Notes under the pieces: generated by a model
Told to the model about the DNA's origin: nothing
Seen by the model: only the letters and a program-made list of their open reading frames with translations
Databases searched by the model: none
Shown here: positions 45,471-53,705 of the stretch, in pieces
How the letters are laid out: the number at the start of each line of letters is the position of its first letter
How positions within the stretch are numbered: the stretch's first letter is position 1
Source: Spongiimicrobium salis
GTDB lineage: Bacteria > Bacteroidota > Bacteroidia > Flavobacteriales > Flavobacteriaceae
NCBI RefSeq assembly: GCF_043678055.1
Contig: NZ_JBHEQA010000004.1
Location: 186,001-250,000 of the forward strand
DNA: 64,000 nt
Direction: 5' to 3'
Position numbers and translations under genes: made by a program

Positions 45471-47495
45471 GTGGATGTTTTACGATTCATCTCTGTCAAG
45501 CTTTCCCTTGGCCTTGTTTTGGGCATTCTATTGGGCCATTGGTTTCATATTACCCCCTCGATAGCAGCTGTTAGTGTACTATGTCCCTTGATTATTTTAG
45601 TATTCTTATTCGCTCACAAGCAACAACAGAAAACAGCCTTCTTTGGCGTAATGGCAGCTTTGTTAGTAGTGGGCATAGGCATGCTCGCCATAGCACTTTC
45701 AAAACCCAAATATTCTAAAAGTCACTATTCCCATTTCAATGATTCGGAAAAACATAGCTGGCATATAAAGATTAGGGAAGTGCTAAAACCGAGTTCTTTT
45801 TCCCATAGATACCTTGTGACCATTGCACATAAGGACAGCTTGGCCCTATCTGGAAAAGTAATGCTCCGTATCCCCAATGCAAAAAATTCTGCCCCATTTG
45901 CAGTAGACGATGAGTTGCTCGTTCATGGTAGTCTTCAACCCATCGGAAAGCCCTTAAACCCACATCAATTTGATTATGCCTCCTATATGGAGCACTTAGG
46001 CGTTTACGATGAACTTAAAGCTGTGGCACCTTACCGTATGCTTCCCTCTTCTACTCAAAGTGTTTATGGTAGGGCCGCAGGATTTAGAAACAAGATTATT
46101 TCCAAACTAAAGGAAGTCCAATTTGGCCAGGAGGAAATCGCTATTATCCAAGCATTATTGCTAGGGCAACGCCATGCTATTTCGGAAGGCACCTATACCT
46201 CTTATAAGAATGCCGGTGCAGTACATATATTGGCTCTATCAGGATTACACATTGGTATTTTGTTGCTACTACTGCAATTTCTATTGACACCATTGACATA
46301 TATCCCTCATGGAAAAACGATAAAACTCTTTCTTATTGTTCTTCTACTTTGGGGCTTTGCCTTTTTGGCAGGCTTATCGGCATCCATCATCCGCGCTGTA
46401 AGCATGTTTTCTTTTGTGGCGTATGCCCAATATTTAAACAGGCCTACAAATAGCTTTAATATTTTGGCATTGTCACTTTTCTTTATTTTACTCTTTGCTC
46501 CTTCACTCCTATTTCAGGTAGGATTTCAGATGAGTTATGCCGCTGTTTTTTCTATACTTTGGATCTACCCTCTGCTACTCAAATTATGGACCCCTAAATA
46601 CTGGTTACTTCAAAAAAGTTGGCAATTGCTAGCCGTAAGTATTGCGGCCCAAATGGGGGTATTGCCCATAAGTCTATTCTATTTTCATCAATTCCCAGGC
46701 TTATTTTTTGTTTCCAATCTGCTGATCATTCCCTTTTTAGGTATACTATTGCTACTGGGTATTTTAATTATTTTTTTGGCCTTAGGCGAGGCCTTACCCG
46801 AATTCCTCGTGAATCTCTACAACCTTATGATTCAAACCATGAATCGCCTCATTGGGTGGATTGCCCAACAGGAAGTCTTTCTTTTTCAAAATATTTCTTT
46901 CGATCTGTTTCAGCTTTACTGCTCTTATGCTATAATCATAAGCTTGGTTCTTATTTTATCCAAAGTGAGTTTTAAGCGGTTGACCCTACTTTTTGGAAGT
47001 ATCATGGCCATGCAAGTTTGGGTATGGCATACTAGCTTTATGACCCATAAAAAAACGGCTCTCATCGTCACCCATACTATTGGAAATACGGTATTGTATC
47101 ATCAAGAGGGGCGTTTGCTTCACATTGCCGCTACTTTTTCTCCTTCAGAAAGAGCGGTTAATGCCTATAAGATTGCAGAACGTATCAATAAGGTACAGTA
47201 CGACTCATTGGCCTATGCCTATCGGATAGGAGGCTCCCGCCTTTTGATTCTTGATAGTCTTGCCCTATACCCAAAATCCAAGACCCCCGTGGAATATCTT
47301 TTATTGACACAATCCTCTAAAATAAATCTAGATCGGGTATTGGATAGCATTTCTCCCAAACTCATCATTGCGGACGGCAGTAATTATAACAGTGCCATTC
47401 ATCGTTGGAAGGCAAGTTGTGCCAAAAGAAAACTCCCTTTTCACTATACCGGTGAAAAGGGAGCTTATTCTTTTTCTATAAGGGATTTAGACTAA
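45471..47495 (+). CDS. comEC: ComEC/Rec2-family DNA uptake channel, GTG start, no nuclease domain evident
   Basis: This 674-residue membrane protein starts with GTG at 45471, 1 base after the C40 gene. The N-terminal DUF4131 region (about 1-180) is followed by the Competence channel (about 210-480) with YKNAGAVHILALSGLHIGIL and GLSASIIRAVSMF. The remaining C-terminus (about 500-674) has no HxHxDH motif of the metallo-beta-lactamase nuclease found in Gram-positive ComEC. It may be a degenerate remnant or a different domain. Its role in taking up single-stranded DNA is inferred from the family. It overlaps the convergent transporter gene by 4 bases (CTAA). Confidence 0.88.
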   Translation: MDVLRFISVKLSLGLVLGILLGHWFHITPSIAAVSVLCPLIILVFLFAHKQQQKTAFFGVMAALLVVGIGMLAIALSKPKYSKSHYSHFNDSEKHSWHIKIREVLKPSSFSHRYLVTIAHKDSLALSGKVMLRIPNAKNSAPFAVDDELLVHGSLQPIGKPLNPHQFDYASYMEHLGVYDELKAVAPYRMLPSSTQSVYGRAAGFRNKIISKLKEVQFGQEEIAIIQALLLGQRHAISEGTYTSYKNAGAVHILALSGLHIGILLLLLQFLLTPLTYIPHGKTIKLFLIVLLLWGFAFLAGLSASIIRAVSMFSFVAYAQYLNRPTNSFNILALSLFFILLFAPSLLFQVGFQMSYAAVFSILWIYPLLLKLWTPKYWLLQKSWQLLAVSIAAQMGVLPISLFYFHQFPGLFFVSNLLIIPFLGILLLLGILIIFLALGEALPEFLVNLYNLMIQTMNRLIGWIAQQEVFLFQNISFDLFQLYCSYAIIISLVLILSKVSFKRLTLLFGSIMAMQVWVWHTSFMTHKKTALIVTHTIGNTVLYHQEGRLLHIAATFSPSERAVNAYKIAERINKVQYDSLAYAYRIGGSRLLILDSLALYPKSKTPVEYLLLTQSSKINLDRVLDSISPKLIIADGSNYNSAIHRWKASCAKRKLPFHYTGEKGAYSFSIRDLD

Positions 47496-49054
47496 TGGTC
47501 GGATAATTCAAATCCCTCTGTTTCGTCGTCATGCACCATTACCTCATTATCCTCTGCTCCATGCGTAAGTCGTTTTAATGGTTTTATCAATAGCACTACC
47601 AGCAAACCAAAGAGTACGGCAAAAATGAAAAGTCCGCCAAACACTTTCAACTCTCCTGCTTTTTGAGCACTTTCCCCAACAACACCTGCTACCTTGTTCC
47701 CTAGTCCGGTTGCCGCCCAGTATACCCCCATCATTAAAGCCATATACCTTGCGGGGGCCAATTTGGTGAAGAATGATAACGATACCGGTGATAAACAGAG
47801 CTCTCCAATGGTATGGAACAAATAGGCAAGAACCAGCCAATACATAGCCGAACTTCCTTCACTCTCATATTGCATAGAAGCAAATACCATATATACAAAA
47901 CCAACTCCCATGATGATGGTCCCGATTCCCATTTTGAAAAGTGAGGTTGCTTCTTTTCCTTTTAATTTTCGCTTTGCCCAAAAACTGGCTATGGCCACTG
48001 CCAAGAGAATAATAAAGCCGGCATTTGCACCTTGAAACCAAGCTGTAGGTACTTCCCAACCCATTAACATTCTATTGGTCTTTTCCTCAGCATATAGATT
48101 CATTAATCCTCCCATTTGTTCAAAACAACCCCAAAAAACAATTACGATCAATAACGAAAGTAACAATACTACATACCTATCCTTTTCTACTTGTCCGTTT
48201 AGATTCTTGTAGATCATCATCATCATCCCAGTGATCAAGCCTATAAATATATAAAGTGCTCCATACCCCCAACTATCCGTTTCATAGGTAAAGCCAGAAA
48301 AAATGGCATAGGCAATAATAGCAAGAACAATTCCCAACTGCAATGGGGATTTCATCAATTGCGAGAACAATTCCCCTAAACTAATATCCGAGGATTTCTG
48401 TTCTTGGGTCGGAGCGTTTCCTACATGAACCAAGAAGCGTTGCCCGTAAAGGTAGACCAATAAACCCAATAACATTCCTATACCCGCAAGGCCAAAACCA
48501 TAGTGCCAACCGTACAAAGTAGCAACAACCCCAACAGACAAGGAAGCTGTAAAGGAGCCCAAATTGATACCTACGTAAAAAATACTGAACCCTTTGTCCC
48601 TTCTAATATCATTGGGCTTATACAAGCCTCCTACCATAGTGGATATATTTGGCTTCAGCATCCCTACGCCCAGAATAACAAATCCCAATCCGGTATAATA
48701 GGCCCAGATCGCATCGATAGCCAGAACACCATGACCTATGGTCAACAAAATAGCTCCAATAGCCACTGCTTTCTTTTGACCAATTAAGCGATCTGCAATA
48801 AAACCTCCAGGAATACTCATCACGTAGACCAACATGGTATACCATCCATAAAGGGCTAGGGCTTCCGTACTCGTCCAGCCAAGTCCACTTTGAGGATCGT
48901 TCTCTAAAGTTTTAGCTACCATATAGGTCGTTAAAAGTGCCCTCATCCCATAGTAGGAGAAACGTTCCCACATTTCGGTAAAAAACAGCACGTAGAGTCC
49001 TACCGGATGTCCAAAAAGTTCTCTTTGGTGCACTGGTTTCAATGTATCAGCCAT
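47492..49054 (-). CDS. POT/PTR2-family proton-dependent oligopeptide transporter
   Basis: This 520-residue major-facilitator protein has about 14 membrane helices. Family signatures are FTEMWERFSYYGMRALL (the E-x-x-E-R-F-x-Y-Y motif used for proton coupling) and FSIFYVGINLGSFTASL (PTR2 signature). SPVSLSFFTKLAPARYMALMMG lies in the C-terminal half. It imports di- and tripeptides with protons. The peptidase gene upstream ends 15 bases before this start, so extracytoplasmic peptide cleavage and uptake are probably co-expressed. Confidence 0.93.
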   Translation of the reverse strand: MADTLKPVHQRELFGHPVGLYVLFFTEMWERFSYYGMRALLTTYMVAKTLENDPQSGLGWTSTEALALYGWYTMLVYVMSIPGGFIADRLIGQKKAVAIGAILLTIGHGVLAIDAIWAYYTGLGFVILGVGMLKPNISTMVGGLYKPNDIRRDKGFSIFYVGINLGSFTASLSVGVVATLYGWHYGFGLAGIGMLLGLLVYLYGQRFLVHVGNAPTQEQKSSDISLGELFSQLMKSPLQLGIVLAIIAYAIFSGFTYETDSWGYGALYIFIGLITGMMMMIYKNLNGQVEKDRYVVLLLSLLIVIVFWGCFEQMGGLMNLYAEEKTNRMLMGWEVPTAWFQGANAGFIILLAVAIASFWAKRKLKGKEATSLFKMGIGTIIMGVGFVYMVFASMQYESEGSSAMYWLVLAYLFHTIGELCLSPVSLSFFTKLAPARYMALMMGVYWAATGLGNKVAGVVGESAQKAGELKVFGGLFIFAVLFGLLVVLLIKPLKRLTHGAEDNEVMVHDDETEGFELSDH

Positions 49055-49069
49055 AATATATATTGATTT

Positions 49070-51232
49070 TTATAGATTTTCTTTAATGAATTTGGTCATT
49101 TTATGGAATAGGTGAACTCTGGTATTTCCACCAAAAATACTATGCGCTTTATCTGGGTAAACCGCCATTTCAAAATCTTTATTTGCCTGTACCAAGGCTT
49201 CTATCATGCGCATGGAATTTTGCACATGTACATTATCATCCCCTGTGCCATGCACCAATAGGTATTTTCCTTTAAGGAGTTCCGGATAATTAAAGGGAGA
49301 GTTCTCGTCATAGCCACTTGCATTTTCCTGAGGGGTCTGCATATAGCGTTCTGTATAGACCGTATCATAAAAACGCCATGAAGTTACCGGGGCAACCGCA
49401 ATGGCCATCTCAAAAACATCGTTTCCTTTTAAAATACAATTGGTGGACATAAAGCCTCCATAACTCCAGCCCCAAATGCCCGTTCTGTTTTCGTCAATAA
49501 AGGGAAGTTCACTAAGTTTTTTGGCAGCCGCAATTTGATCTTCAACCTCATATTTCCCTAATTCTTTCTGGGTCACTTTCTTAAAATCGCGTCCCTTGAG
49601 ACCTGTTCCCCTACCATCTACGCAAACTACAACGTATCCTTCGGAAGCCAGCATTTGGTGCCAGTAATCGTTAGCGCTGTTCCAGCTATTGCTCACCATT
49701 TGCGAGCCAGGTCCACTGTACTGGAACATAAATAGCGGATATTTTTTTGAAGCATCGAAGTTTTGTGGCTTTAACATCCACATATTTAGATCGTTCCCAT
49801 TGATAGAAATCGTGGAAAACTCCTTGGGGGACATTTGGTATCCCTTTAATTTCTCCAAAAGTGCGGTATTGTCCTTGATATCTTTCACCTTTTTTCCGCT
49901 GGAGGCTTGATGCAACGTATACTTTGGAGGCGTGGTCGCGCTAGAAAAAGTATTGATAAAATAGGTGAAATTTGTGCTGAAAGCCGCGGTATTTCTCCCT
50001 GTTTCCTGAGTCAAACGTTTTTTACCTTTTCCATTGACCCCAATACTATAGACATCCCTATTGATCGATCCATTCTCAACGGATTGATAATACACTTTTT
50101 TCTTTCTTTTATCATACCCGTAATAGTTGGTGACATCCCAATTCCCTTTGGTAATCTGCCGTTTTAATGCACCCTCTTTTCCATAGAGATAGATATGGTT
50201 GTACCCATCTTTCTCACTGGTCCAAATAAAACTATCATCGTCTAAAAAAGTAAGGTTATCCGTGACATCCACATAGGCTTTATCCGTATCTTCCAATAGA
50301 AGCGATACTGCATGGCTGGTAGCATTCACTGCATGTAATTGCAGACGGTCTTGATGTCTATTGAGCGTTTGCACACTCAACGTATTGGCATCGTTCATCC
50401 ATTTAATTCTTGGAATGTAATAAGGCTTCCCTAAATTGATGGAAGTCGTATTATTGCCGGCCACATCATACATATGTAAAGACACTATAGCATTGGCCTC
50501 ACCCGCCTTAGGGTATTTAAATACATTCTGGCGCTGATATAATGCCGTACCGTAAATATCCATTGAAAACTCAGGGACTTCTGTTTCGTCAAAGCGGAGA
50601 AAGGCAATCTTGGTGCCATCACTATTCCAGGCAAAGGCACGTACAAATGCAAATTCTTCTTCGTAAACCCAATCTGTAACACCGTTGATAATCTTATTTT
50701 TAAGCCCGTCGGATGTGATTTTCTTTGTCGTATTCGCGGCAATATCCATCACATACATATTATTGTCATAGACATAAGCTACATGTTTTCCATTGGGGGA
50801 TAGGGTAGGTTCCTGTATTTTGTAATCCGCAATTTTCACTACAGCTTTTGAAGCCGTATCATAAATATAATACACCCCTAGGCGCGAACGTCTAAAAATA
50901 GCCTCCACTTCGGTAGCCAATAAAATTTGACTTTCATCTGCACTGAAGGAATACGAACTAAAGACGGGAATAGCAGCCGCATCCGAGGAGGATACTATAG
51001 TTTCTATTTTTTGTTGCGTCTTGTAATCATATTTATCAATGGCACTAACATTCCTATCTTCCCGATTTAAAACGGTATAGTGTTTTCCGTTGTTCATAGA
51101 ACGCAGTGCCTCTAAGCGTTCCGTGCCAAATTGATTTCCGTAGATTTCTTCAATGGTGATTTGTTGTTTTTGTGCTACCGTCACTGTAGATAAGACTAAC
51201 ACAAATACAATTAAAGGGGGTATTTTTTTCAT
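49070..51232 (-). CDS. S9 family dipeptidyl peptidase (DPP-IV type)
   Basis: This 720-residue secreted peptidase has a signal peptide (LIVFVLVLSTVTVAQ). A beta-propeller DPPIV_N domain (about 80-440) follows, including the Glu-Glu pair VYEEEFAFVRAF that binds the substrate amino terminus. The alpha/beta-hydrolase domain has catalytic Ser in GIWGWSYGGFMS, Asp in GTGDDNVHVQNS and His in PDKAHSIFGG. It releases Xaa-Pro/Ala dipeptides in the periplasm. The POT transporter begins 15 bases downstream, a sensible partner for importing the dipeptides. Confidence 0.93.
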   Translation of the reverse strand: MKKIPPLIVFVLVLSTVTVAQKQQITIEEIYGNQFGTERLEALRSMNNGKHYTVLNREDRNVSAIDKYDYKTQQKIETIVSSSDAAAIPVFSSYSFSADESQILLATEVEAIFRRSRLGVYYIYDTASKAVVKIADYKIQEPTLSPNGKHVAYVYDNNMYVMDIAANTTKKITSDGLKNKIINGVTDWVYEEEFAFVRAFAWNSDGTKIAFLRFDETEVPEFSMDIYGTALYQRQNVFKYPKAGEANAIVSLHMYDVAGNNTTSINLGKPYYIPRIKWMNDANTLSVQTLNRHQDRLQLHAVNATSHAVSLLLEDTDKAYVDVTDNLTFLDDDSFIWTSEKDGYNHIYLYGKEGALKRQITKGNWDVTNYYGYDKRKKKVYYQSVENGSINRDVYSIGVNGKGKKRLTQETGRNTAAFSTNFTYFINTFSSATTPPKYTLHQASSGKKVKDIKDNTALLEKLKGYQMSPKEFSTISINGNDLNMWMLKPQNFDASKKYPLFMFQYSGPGSQMVSNSWNSANDYWHQMLASEGYVVVCVDGRGTGLKGRDFKKVTQKELGKYEVEDQIAAAKKLSELPFIDENRTGIWGWSYGGFMSTNCILKGNDVFEMAIAVAPVTSWRFYDTVYTERYMQTPQENASGYDENSPFNYPELLKGKYLLVHGTGDDNVHVQNSMRMIEALVQANKDFEMAVYPDKAHSIFGGNTRVHLFHKMTKFIKENL

Positions 51233-51317
51233 ATATTCTCAAAAAACGTTTAAAACTTTCAAGTTTACTAATAATTTCATTAAAAAATAAACTTTGAGCT
51301 ATAAATATGTTGTTTTC

Positions 51318-51364
51318 CAGCCCTATTAACATATCTTGTCATACATGAGGCCCAAATAGGGCTG
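51318..51364. repeat. Inverted repeat between the peptidase and HMG-CoA reductase genes
   Basis: CAGCCCTATT (51318-51327) and AATAGGGCTG (51355-51364) are perfect 10-base arms 27 bases apart, between divergent genes and just upstream of the reductase -7 element. It could be an operator for a dimeric regulator. Confidence 0.45.
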
Positions 51365-51390
51365 AGCTACCAGAATACCTGCATTATTAC

Positions 51391-51398
51391 TATCTTTG
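51391..51398 (+). promoter_or_regulatory. -7 promoter element of the HMG-CoA reductase gene
   Basis: TATCTTTG matches TANNTTTG exactly and lies 21 bases before the ATG at 51420. No TTG lies at the usual spacing, which would fit dependence on an activator (inference). Confidence 0.45.
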
Positions 51399-51419
51399 AA
51401 AATCAGAAACCAATAGTAT

Positions 51420-52739
51420 ATGACCACTCCCATTGAGGGCTTCTCCAAACTTTCCAAAGTTGAAAAAATTGACTGGATAAGCTCGCATTACACGGATAAT
51501 TCTGAGGAAACAAAACGTATTCTTAAACGGTATTGGAATTCCGATACCGACCTTCAAAAATTACATGATGAGTTCATTGAGAATACCATAAGCAATTATT
51601 ATCTGCCTTTAGGGATTGCCCCTAATTTCTTAATTAATGATCAGCTATATGCCATTCCCATGGCTATAGAAGAAAGTTCTGTGGTAGCCGCAGCAAGTAA
51701 AGCTGCTAAATTTTGGTTGTCCCGTGGAGGATTCAAAACGGAAGTACGTTCTACTGAAAAAATTGGGCAAGTCCATTTCATGTATTCCGGGAACTTTGGC
51801 AAATTGCAAGCATTTTTTGAAGAAATAAAGCCCATATTTAAAAAAGATGCCGCCGAAATCACGAAAAATATGGAAAAACGTGGTGGTGGTATTACGGATA
51901 TTATCCTAAAGGATAAAACTGCAAGTTTAGCGCATTACTATCAACTTCACTGTACTTTTGAGACTTTGGACGCCATGGGCGCCAATTTCATCAATTCTTG
52001 TTTGGAACAATTTGCCAAAACACTCACACGGGAAGCTGCTGCTTACAACGCCTTTTCCCCTTCCGAAAAACAATTGGAAGTCGTGATGAGCATTCTTTCC
52101 AACTATGTGCCCCGTTGTTTGGTCAAGGCCAGTGTATCCTGCCCGGTAGAGGCACTACAGGAAGACGCCACAATTAGTCCTTTGGCGTTTGCCGAAAAGA
52201 TGGTCCAAGCAGTGGCCATTGCCAAAGCTGAACCCTATAGAGCTGTCACACACAATAAAGGAATTATGAACGGCGTTGATGCCGTAGTCCTTGCCACCGG
52301 AAACGATTTTAGAGCTGTAGAAGCAGGAGTGCATGCTTTTGCGGCAAGGGAAGGGTCGTATTCCAGTTTAACACATGCTTCTATTAAGGACGGTATTTTT
52401 TCTTTTTGGATCGAGATTCCTTTGGCCTTGGGAACCGTTGGGGGGTTGACCACATTACATCCGCTCGTGAAATTGGCTTTGGAAATTTTACAAAATCCCT
52501 CCGCCAAGGAGTTAATGCAGATTGTAGCTGTTGCAGGTCTAGCACAAAATTTTGCCGCAATCCGTTCTTTGGTAACCACTGGGATTCAGCAGGGGCATAT
52601 GAAAATGCACCTGCTCAACATCCTAAATCAAATGGGCGCTACCGAAAAAGAAAAAATCGTATTGACCGATCACTTTAAGAAAAATACAGTGACGCATAGT
52701 GCAGTAGTAGCTGCATTCAACAAACTAAGAGCCCAGTAA
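51420..52739 (+). CDS. mvaA: Hydroxymethylglutaryl-CoA reductase, class II (degradative type)
   Basis: This 439-residue enzyme interconverts HMG-CoA and mevalonate. The N-terminal NYYLPLGIAPNFLIND and AIEESSVVAAASKAAKFW (catalytic Glu about 84) are followed by NKGIMNGVDAV (catalytic Lys), ATGNDFRAVE (Asp) and QQGHMKMHL (His). The length and start fit the class II (soluble, Pseudomonas mevalonii-like) branch. In Flavobacteriaceae it works in the mevalonate route to isoprenoids. The next gene, a GHMP kinase, overlaps its stop by one base (TAATG), a strong sign of pathway linkage. Confidence 0.95.
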   Translation: MTTPIEGFSKLSKVEKIDWISSHYTDNSEETKRILKRYWNSDTDLQKLHDEFIENTISNYYLPLGIAPNFLINDQLYAIPMAIEESSVVAAASKAAKFWLSRGGFKTEVRSTEKIGQVHFMYSGNFGKLQAFFEEIKPIFKKDAAEITKNMEKRGGGITDIILKDKTASLAHYYQLHCTFETLDAMGANFINSCLEQFAKTLTREAAAYNAFSPSEKQLEVVMSILSNYVPRCLVKASVSCPVEALQEDATISPLAFAEKMVQAVAIAKAEPYRAVTHNKGIMNGVDAVVLATGNDFRAVEAGVHAFAAREGSYSSLTHASIKDGIFSFWIEIPLALGTVGGLTTLHPLVKLALEILQNPSAKELMQIVAVAGLAQNFAAIRSLVTTGIQQGHMKMHLLNILNQMGATEKEKIVLTDHFKKNTVTHSAVVAAFNKLRAQ

Positions 52740-53644
52740 TGACCTCAGAATTCTATAGCAATGGAAAATTACTACTCACAGGGGAATACCTTGTTTTAGA
52801 TGGCGCCTTGAGCTTGGCCTTACCCACGCGTTATGGACAATCCATGCACATTGAGGCCATTGCCGCTCCCCAATTGAAATGGACCAGTATTGATCATCGT
52901 GGAGAAATATGGTATGAGGCTAATTTAGACGTACATCCCCGAGTAACATCAGGAACACAAAATGAAATTTCTCTTCGTTTGGAGCACATTTTACGGGGAG
53001 CACAACACTTAAATCCTAAATTCCTAAGAGGAGCTCAAGGCTATGCTGTAAAAATGCAATTGGATTTCCCAAGAGATTGGGGATTGGGTTCCTCTTCCAC
53101 CTTGATCAATAATATTGCCCAATGGGCTGGAGTAGATGCCCATGAATTGCTTTGGAATACGTTTTCCGGAAGTGGCTACGATATTTCATGTGCCCAGCAT
53201 AACTTTCCTATCTACTATCAATTGCAGGATAAGATTCCGCAGGTAACAGCGGTCGCTTTTAACCCTCCATTTAAAGATGAGCTCCATTTCATTCATTTGA
53301 ACAAAAAGCAGAACAGTCGCGATGGTATTGCGCATTTCAAAAAGCGCGATTTTGACCTAAAACCTGTACTTAAACGCATTTCTGAAATCACCAGAGCCAT
53401 GGCAACTTGTAGTGAGATGCGCATTTTTGAAAAACTGATCTTGGAGCACGAAACGCTTTTATCTTCTATTTTAGGAGTGCCCAGCGTAAAAGAAAATAGG
53501 TTTTATGACTACCCTGGGGCGATAAAGAGTCTTGGGGCCTGGGGAGGTGATTTTATATTGGCCACCGGGCATGCCACACAAATGGCATATTTTTCGGAAA
53601 AAGGATATGCTACCATTATTCCCTACGAACAGATGATTTTATGA
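52739..53644 (+). CDS. GHMP kinase of the GYDIA family, likely mevalonate pathway
   Basis: This 301-residue small-molecule kinase begins with GKLLLTGEYLVLDGALSLAL, the GHMP N-terminal signature. It has the ATP loop FPRDWGLGSSSTLIN (motif PxGxGSSS) and SGYDISCAQ, the GYDIA-like segment that gives the family its name. The substrate is not proven. Coupling to HMG-CoA reductase by a TAATG overlap makes mevalonate or phosphomevalonate the best guess. It ends 8 bases before the shared terminator. Confidence 0.88.
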   Translation: MTSEFYSNGKLLLTGEYLVLDGALSLALPTRYGQSMHIEAIAAPQLKWTSIDHRGEIWYEANLDVHPRVTSGTQNEISLRLEHILRGAQHLNPKFLRGAQGYAVKMQLDFPRDWGLGSSSTLINNIAQWAGVDAHELLWNTFSGSGYDISCAQHNFPIYYQLQDKIPQVTAVAFNPPFKDELHFIHLNKKQNSRDGIAHFKKRDFDLKPVLKRISEITRAMATCSEMRIFEKLILEHETLLSSILGVPSVKENRFYDYPGAIKSLGAWGGDFILATGHATQMAYFSEKGYATIIPYEQMIL

Positions 53645-53652
53645 TAAAAAAC

Positions 53653-53684
53653 AAAAAAGGCATCCTGATCGGGATGCCTTTTTT
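53653..53684. terminator. Bidirectional terminator between the GHMP kinase and the PPIase gene
   Basis: AAAAAAGGCATCC (53653-53665) pairs with GGATGCCTTTTTT (53672-53684) around a 6-base loop. A-run on one side and T-run on the other serve both convergent genes. Confidence 0.85.
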
Positions 53685-53705
53685 AAGTTATAACAAGTGC
53701 TATTC

